64,000 bases of DNA from contig DATATB010000187.1 of assembly GCA_036268995.1 (NCBI GenBank), positions 1 to 64,000 of the forward strand, written 5' to 3'. The notes under the pieces were generated by a model. The model ran no database searches. It worked only from the letters and a program-made list of their open reading frames with translations, and was not told where the DNA came from. Every line of letters begins with the position of its first letter. The first letter of the stretch is position 1. The translations under genes and the position numbers were made by a program. Origin of the DNA: DATATB01 sp036268995 (GTDB lineage: Bacteria > Planctomycetota > Planctomycetia > Pirellulales > PNKZ01). This document shows positions 59,050 through 64,000 of this stretch, piece by piece.

Positions 59050-60549
59050 CTAGCCTCGCCGTTGTTGCGGCTGTTCGGGCGACGTTCCTTCATCATGATG
59101 GGCTGCCGGGATCTCTTCCGCATCGCCGCCGCCGGCGGCACGGTCGATCGCCTCGGACTCGTTCGTCTCGGGCTTGTAGGGCACATCCTTGAACTTGGCG
59201 TGCGACAAGATGAGGTCGAGCACCTTGCGCTCGATGATCTGGTTGCGCAGCGTGTCCATCAAGCCCCGCTTTTCGAGCTGCGCGCGGATGCGGCGCGGCG
59301 TCTCGCCGCTTTGCCGGGCAATCAGGTCGATCTCGAAGTCGTAATCCTCGGGCTGATCTTCGATCTTTTCTTCTTCGGCAATCCGCTCGAGCATGAAATG
59401 CTGCTTGAGTGCCCGAGCCGTGGACTGCCGGCTGTTCTGGCTCAATTCGTTGCCGTGCGCCCGGATTTCGTTCTCGCTGAATCCGCTGCGCCGCAATTCC
59501 AGCACGCTGCGGTCCAGCTCACGGCGGCTTTGACGCCGCAGCAACTCGGGCGGCAGATCCCAATCGGCGGCCACGGTCAGCGTTGCCAGCACCTGCTCGC
59601 GGGTCCGCTGCCGCTGAGTGTATTCCAACCGATGTTCGAGGCTGCCGCGGATCGCCTCGCGCAATTCTTCTTCCGAATCGAACCCGCCGAGTTGATCGAG
59701 GAAGGCTGGCGTCAGCTCGGGCAGTTCCAACTTCTTGACTTCGTGCACGCGGAACTCGGCCGCCAGCGTCTTGCCACGCAGCGCTTCGTTGGGCGCGTCT
59801 TGCGTAATGCGGGCCTGGCCCGTGCGGGATTCGCCGGCCTTGATGCCGGCCATCAGCTTATCAAAACCTTCCACCTTGCCGTCGCGGAAGCTTAGCAGCG
59901 GACGAATGCGGATGGTTTGTTCTTCGAGCTTCGAGACTTCCTGCTCGCCGTCGCGGAAGAAAACGTCGGCCGTGACATAGTCGCCACTAGAGGCCGGGCC
60001 ATCGTGCGGCACGAGTTGACCGTGCTGGGCCAGCAGGTTTTGCAGTTGCGCGTCGACGTCGGCGTCGTTGAAGTCGCGCATCGGCCGCTCGATCGTCAGC
60101 CCCTTCCAATTGGGCACGTCGAACACCGGCCGCACTTCGATATCGAACTCGAACGTCATCGGCCCCTCGTCGGGGACGACAATCGCCGCGGCGTCGAAAT
60201 CGGGCTCGCTGATCGGCGAAAGCTCGTGATCTTCGGAAATCTGGCCCACGCTGTCCATCAACAGCGAGCCCTTAACCTGGTCGGCCACGTCCTTGCGGAA
60301 CCGCACTTCGACCAGCTTGCGCGGGGCGCGGCCGGGGCGGAAGCCGGGCACGGCCGCCTTGCCCATCAGCTCGCTGAACGCATCGCTATAGTAGCGTTCG
60401 ACTTCCTCGTGCGGGATCGTCACCGTAATGTGCCGTTCGCAGGCGCTGCGGGTGTCGATCTTCACCTCCATGTTGAGCTTCGGGCGCGGCTCGGCACCCT
60501 CTTGTTCCGTGCCTTCCTGGTCGGCTTCGCTTTGATCGGTGGGGTGCAT
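59050..60549 (-). CDS. tig: Trigger factor
   Basis: The 499-residue ribosome-associated chaperone has the ribosome-binding domain (ITVTIPHEEVERYYSDAFSEL, VPGFRPGRAPRKLVE, including the GFRxGxxP signature). It also has a FKBP-like domain (DYVTADVFFRDGEQEV onward) and the helical C-terminal arms. It ends in an acidic, Gln-rich tail. The first ATG adds about 27 residues before the conserved start at MEVKIDTRSACERH, so a later start is possible. It precedes both clpP genes, as in many bacteria. Confidence 0.95.
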   Translation of the reverse strand: MHPTDQSEADQEGTEQEGAEPRPKLNMEVKIDTRSACERHITVTIPHEEVERYYSDAFSELMGKAAVPGFRPGRAPRKLVEVRFRKDVADQVKGSLLMDSVGQISEDHELSPISEPDFDAAAIVVPDEGPMTFEFDIEVRPVFDVPNWKGLTIERPMRDFNDADVDAQLQNLLAQHGQLVPHDGPASSGDYVTADVFFRDGEQEVSKLEEQTIRIRPLLSFRDGKVEGFDKLMAGIKAGESRTGQARITQDAPNEALRGKTLAAEFRVHEVKKLELPELTPAFLDQLGGFDSEEELREAIRGSLEHRLEYTQRQRTREQVLATLTVAADWDLPPELLRRQSRRELDRSVLELRRSGFSENEIRAHGNELSQNSRQSTARALKQHFMLERIAEEEKIEDQPEDYDFEIDLIARQSGETPRRIRAQLEKRGLMDTLRNQIIERKVLDLILSHAKFKDVPYKPETNESEAIDRAAGGGDAEEIPAAHHDEGTSPEQPQQRRG

Positions 60550-60592
60550 GCAAGCAGCTTTTTACGGAGAATCGTTGACCCGTCGACACGAG

Positions 60593-60665
60593 AGCGGGTG
60601 ATGGGATTCGAACCCACGACAACGACGTTGGCAACGTCGTGCTCTACCAACTGAGCTACACCCGC
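60593..60665 (-). tRNA. tRNA-Gly (GCC)
   Basis: On the minus strand the acceptor stem GCGGGTG pairs with CACCCGC, the D arm is GCTC AGTTGGTA GAGC, and the anticodon stem-loop CGACG TTGCCAA CGTCG carries GCC. The T arm has GGTTCGAATCC. CCA is not encoded. It is 43 bases upstream of tig. Confidence 0.97.
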
Positions 60666-60873
60666 AATAACTTGCGCAGCTCAAGGCGGCTGCATCGGCA
60701 GCGGCCAGAGCATATTGGAACTCACGATTATAGGACAGCCAAATCGCCTTGCAAGGGCAATCGGCCCCCCAGCTAGCGACTGACCCCGACAGCGTCGCAA
60801 ACGGCGGGTGACAGGGGAAGAAATCGGCGCCGTACGCACCTCGAATGCCGCTGGGACGGCAGACGCTCGATGT

Positions 60874-60903
60874 TTGCAAGCCCTTTCACCGCATTAGTAT
60901 ATT
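60874..60903 (+). promoter_or_regulatory. Promoter of the protein kinase gene
   Basis: TTGCAA (60874-60879) and TATATT (60898-60903) are spaced 18 bases apart, and transcription would start near 60910, shortly before the proposed ATT start. Confidence 0.55.
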
Positions 60904-60950
60904 GAATCGATTTCACCCAGCCCGTCTGGCAACGTACACCGAGCCGAACG

Positions 60951-63900
60951 ATTTCGCAAACCGCCGAACAATTCGTCGCCGAGCTCGAGGCGTGCGGGCT
61001 GGTAAGCCCTGAGCGAATTTGCACCCTGCGCCAGCAGATGTCTGACAGCGATACGTCAGAATCGGCGGATGTTTGGGCCGGCCGGCTAGTGGGCGATGGC
61101 AGCCTGACCGGCTACCAGGCCCAGAAGATCCTGCGTGGCCGAGCGCAATGGCTCGTTTTTGGGGAATACCTGCTGATCGATCGGCTCGGCGCCGGCGGGA
61201 TGGGCAAAGTCTATCGAGCGCAGCACCGACGGATGAAGCGGGTCGTTGCGCTCAAAGTCTTGCCCGCCGCTTCACACGATAGCGGCGCGGCGCTGCGGCG
61301 CTTCCAACTCGAAGTGGAAGCGGCGGCCAGGTTGACCCATCCGAATATTGTGATGGCGCTCGATGCCGGTGAAGTGCGCGGCCGGCATTACCTCGTCATG
61401 GAATGTGTCGAGGGCGATACGTTGGCCGCACTGGTTCGGCAGCAAGGGCCGCTGGCGGTCGATCTCGCGGTGCGTTGCGTGGTGGATGCCGCCCGCGGGC
61501 TCGAATATGCCCATAGCAAAGGCGTGGTCCATCGCGATATCAAACCGTCGAATCTGCTTATGTCGCGTGACGGCACCGTGAAGATCCTTGACCTGGGCCT
61601 CGCGCGGCTCGATGGCGGCCTGAGCGACGACGAAAGCCTGACCACCGCCGGCAGTTTTCTGGGTACCACCGGCTACGCAGCACCGGAGCAGGCCGCCGAT
61701 AGCAAGCGAGTCGACCCACGGGCCGATATCTATAGCTTGGGCTGTACGCTCCACTTCCTATTGACGGGCCGGCCGCCGTATCGGGGCGCCACGGCGCTGG
61801 AAACGCTACTAGCGCATCGCGACGCCGTGATTCCCGCACTCGGAGCGTCGCGCGCCGACATTTCGACCGGACTTGAACAAACCTTCAGGCGCATGGTGGC
61901 CAAAGCGCCCGAGCATCGCTTTCCGAGCATGGCCGCTGCCCGCGGCGCACTCGAGCAATCGCTGCTGTCCGGCGGCGGTTTGCCGCCGGCGCTTCCCACG
62001 GTGGCATTGCGCGAGCCGCCGCCGCTGGCGGCGCCGCCCGCCATGCCGCGGCCGCAACCGGTTGCGTTATCGCCTGCGCCGGCGACTGTCACCGCGGCGA
62101 CTTCGGCACGACCGGTGCCCGCCGAAGTTGCCATGCACGCGATTCCACTGGCGCCGGGCGGCCCGCCGGCGCCCGAGCATCCGCGGCGCAGAGTGCGTCG
62201 GCGCCAAGGCCATCCTTGGTCCCTTGCGATCATCGCCGCGCTGCTGGTGACAATGGTCGTCTTATTTCCACGATACATGGAGTCGCTACGGGGAACTACC
62301 GGCGAAAGTGCTCAGCCGTCGGCGCAGCACGCGCCGGCAACAACTCTGGATAGCCTGGCAAAAGCGCCAGGCATTGCGCCGCCCCTCGCGGAAGCCGCAC
62401 CGTCGATGCCCCCGATCCAGCCTCGCGCGCCATCGCTCGCCGAGCGGCAAGCGAGCCCGACACTCAATCCATCGGTCGTAGCAACGGCGGAAACACCCGC
62501 GCGCGACAAACCCGCGCCGAAGCCGCCCGCTTCCGAGGCCCGATTGGTTGCGACCGCCATCGTCAAGCTCCGCGCGCGATACGCAAAAGATCTCGCGGCC
62601 GCAAACACACCTTGGCGAAAGGGCCAACTGGCCAAAGGGCTGGTCGCGCAATTATCCGGGGCCGGCGACAAGATCGAGCAGCTCGCACAATGCGATCTCG
62701 CTTTGGAGTTGGCGGCAGCCGCCGTCGACGCAGAAACCGCAATCGCTGCGGCCGACGCCCGAGCCCAGCGCTTGGGCCAGGACCGTTTGCGGGCGAAGGT
62801 TGCGGCCGTGACCGAGTGCGCCGACGGACTCACGGCCTTGAAACAGTCGAAGGCCGCGTGGCAAGCCGCTCAAGGCGACGTTCTGGCATGCGGGCTTGCC
62901 GACCGCGCGCTGACCCTCGATTTGGAACTGGTCGCGGCCGATCAGTATACCGTCGCTTGCCGATTGGCGTTGACTTTGAAAGATGCGCTGGCGACCGCCG
63001 ACGAACCTACGCTCGCGAAACAATGGGCCGAAATCGGCGAGCACAACGAGCAGAGGTGGAAGCTTTATTCGGCGCTGCCCCCAGCCAATTCGCCGGACGC
63101 GGCCGCTCAAGCTCAAGTCGGGCGATTTCTCTGTTACTACAAGCAGCAGTGGTCCGAGGGGCTGAAACATCTGGAACGCGGCGACCAGCCAGTCGTGCAA
63201 GACCTGGCGCGATTGGAGCAGGCAAACCCCAGCTCGATCGACGACCGGCTGAGGCTGGCGGCCGGCTGGTGGGCGATTGCCGATGCGGCAGGAGGCATGG
63301 CACGGGAATCGATTCGGCGGCATGCGGCCAATTGGTACAACAGCATATTACCTGGCATGCCGCCCGGCGAAACCCGCGAGGCCATCGAGTCACGCCTCGC
63401 CGAGGCTGGCCTGGACGCGGTCTCGCAAGCGACGGCCGGCGCGGTCGAGTGGCTCTCGAAACATCAAGAAGACAACGGAAGTTGGACGTTTGATCTCAGT
63501 CCTGCGGGCACGAACAAAAGTGAAATCGCCGCGACCGCGCTGGCATTGCGGGCTTTGTTGACGACGGGCGGCAACTTGTCCGACCCCGTCCGCGCGCGTG
63601 CCATACGTACGGGCCTGGCATGCCTGCGCAAACAGGGCAAGAAAGGTGATTTTCGCGGCGACAAACAACCGAGCATGTACGTCCAGGCAGTTGCCGCCAT
63701 AGCTCTGTGCGAGGCGTCCGTCCATTTGAAAGACGTGAAACTGCACAAGGAAGCCCAGGAGGCGGTCCAATTCATCGTCCTCGCCCAGGATCCGCAGGCC
63801 GGCGGTTGGCGCTACCAGCCCGGAGAAGCGGGCGACGTGTCGGCCACTGGTTGGCAGGTCGTTGCGCTCGAGGCTGGCAAGCAAGCTCATCTGACGGCCG

Positions 63901-64000
63901 GCTACCCGCGGGCTTTCCGCGGCGTGAAAGTTTTTCTCGATACGCGTACCACCGATAGCGGCCTCAGTTACTTTTACCATCCTGACCTCAACACCCCGAA
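60951..64000 (+). CDS. Membrane Ser/Thr protein kinase with terpenoid-cyclase-like C-terminal domain (partial)
   Basis: The frame is open from a stop at 60903 to the window end. Planctomycete kinases begin with a leader like SQTAEQFVAELEACGLVS, present here but encoded upstream of the only in-frame ATG (61038). An ATT at 60951 is the best start. The kinase domain has LGAGGMGKVYRA (near residue 80), VALKVL, VVHRDIKPSNLLM (near 194), DLGLARL and GYAAPEQ. A Pro-rich linker, one membrane helix (about residues 422-445) and a helical region follow. From about residue 830 comes an alpha-alpha toroid (WLSKHQEDNGSWTFD, AGGWRYQPGEAGD) like squalene cyclase or prenyltransferase folds. The 3' end is missing. 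Confidence 0.88.
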   Translation, partial: MSQTAEQFVAELEACGLVSPERICTLRQQMSDSDTSESADVWAGRLVGDGSLTGYQAQKILRGRAQWLVFGEYLLIDRLGAGGMGKVYRAQHRRMKRVVALKVLPAASHDSGAALRRFQLEVEAAARLTHPNIVMALDAGEVRGRHYLVMECVEGDTLAALVRQQGPLAVDLAVRCVVDAARGLEYAHSKGVVHRDIKPSNLLMSRDGTVKILDLGLARLDGGLSDDESLTTAGSFLGTTGYAAPEQAADSKRVDPRADIYSLGCTLHFLLTGRPPYRGATALETLLAHRDAVIPALGASRADISTGLEQTFRRMVAKAPEHRFPSMAAARGALEQSLLSGGGLPPALPTVALREPPPLAAPPAMPRPQPVALSPAPATVTAATSARPVPAEVAMHAIPLAPGGPPAPEHPRRRVRRRQGHPWSLAIIAALLVTMVVLFPRYMESLRGTTGESAQPSAQHAPATTLDSLAKAPGIAPPLAEAAPSMPPIQPRAPSLAERQASPTLNPSVVATAETPARDKPAPKPPASEARLVATAIVKLRARYAKDLAAANTPWRKGQLAKGLVAQLSGAGDKIEQLAQCDLALELAAAAVDAETAIAAADARAQRLGQDRLRAKVAAVTECADGLTALKQSKAAWQAAQGDVLACGLADRALTLDLELVAADQYTVACRLALTLKDALATADEPTLAKQWAEIGEHNEQRWKLYSALPPANSPDAAAQAQVGRFLCYYKQQWSEGLKHLERGDQPVVQDLARLEQANPSSIDDRLRLAAGWWAIADAAGGMARESIRRHAANWYNSILPGMPPGETREAIESRLAEAGLDAVSQATAGAVEWLSKHQEDNGSWTFDLSPAGTNKSEIAATALALRALLTTGGNLSDPVRARAIRTGLACLRKQGKKGDFRGDKQPSMYVQAVAAIALCEASVHLKDVKLHKEAQEAVQFIVLAQDPQAGGWRYQPGEAGDVSATGWQVVALEAGKQAHLTAGYPRAFRGVKVFLDTRTTDSGLSYFYHPDLNTP

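Overview
The window looks like a chromosomal segment of a high-GC planctomycete of the Pirellulales type. The evidence is two large secreted proteins of the planctomycete c-type cytochrome families (PVC-type dehydrogenase with HEAT repeats; DUF1549/DUF1553), a Tat-exported DUF1501 protein, two DUF1080-like proteins, a Ser/Thr kinase with the planctomycete N-terminal leader, and many dispersed palindromic intergenic repeats.

Positions 147-17156 (minus strand) hold a nearly continuous vitamin B12 operon. In transcription order it reads cobU, cobT, cobD, cobQ, cbiB, cobB, two tiny membrane proteins, cbiX fused to a ferredoxin, a His-rich DUF3209-like protein, cbiC, a [2Fe-2S] ferredoxin, bluB, cbiD, cbiET, cbiG, a cobJ-cobI fusion, cobO, cbiF and a DUF1802 gene. 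Most genes overlap by a few bases. A cobalamin riboswitch (about 17556-17709) behind a consensus-like promoter (17719-17746) precedes cobU. The corrin ring is built by the early-cobalt (anaerobic-type) route, but the lower ligand by oxygen-dependent BluB. I see no cobA/SUMT, cbiJ/cobK or cobS here.

Positions 17.9-40.2 kb are mixed: a PVC-type cytochrome dehydrogenase, a tandem alpha/beta hydrolase, secreted or membrane hypotheticals, holA, a flavin amine oxidase, a DksA-type zinc finger protein, KDPG aldolase, a creatininase-family amidohydrolase, a DUF1501 plus DUF1549/1553 pair, and a GntR/FCD regulator. Positions 40.2-53.4 kb carry a ComA-like protein, a DUF6496-like basic protein, a FAD dehydrogenase, a glycine-rich RRM protein, pyrF, ndk, gmhB, a GNAT acetyltransferase, leuS, an SH3-domain protein and a HipA-like protein.

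Positions 53.4-64 kb hold hemC, a candidate promoter-hairpin-terminator small RNA (54405-54550), a small accessory patch with a frame-disrupted gene ending in a double-CXXC immunity-like domain, a lipoprotein, two clpP genes, tig, tRNA-Gly(GCC), and a Ser/Thr kinase that runs off the right edge. The kinase probably starts at an ATT codon and carries a terpenoid-cyclase-like toroid outside the membrane.

At least nine kinds of interspersed repeat are visible (heptamer TTGTCCG/TTGTCAG arrays and eight palindromic families). They sit between genes, and several supply stop codons, leaders or terminator-like hairpins. All calls rest on reading the sequence and remembered family motifs; no database search was run.
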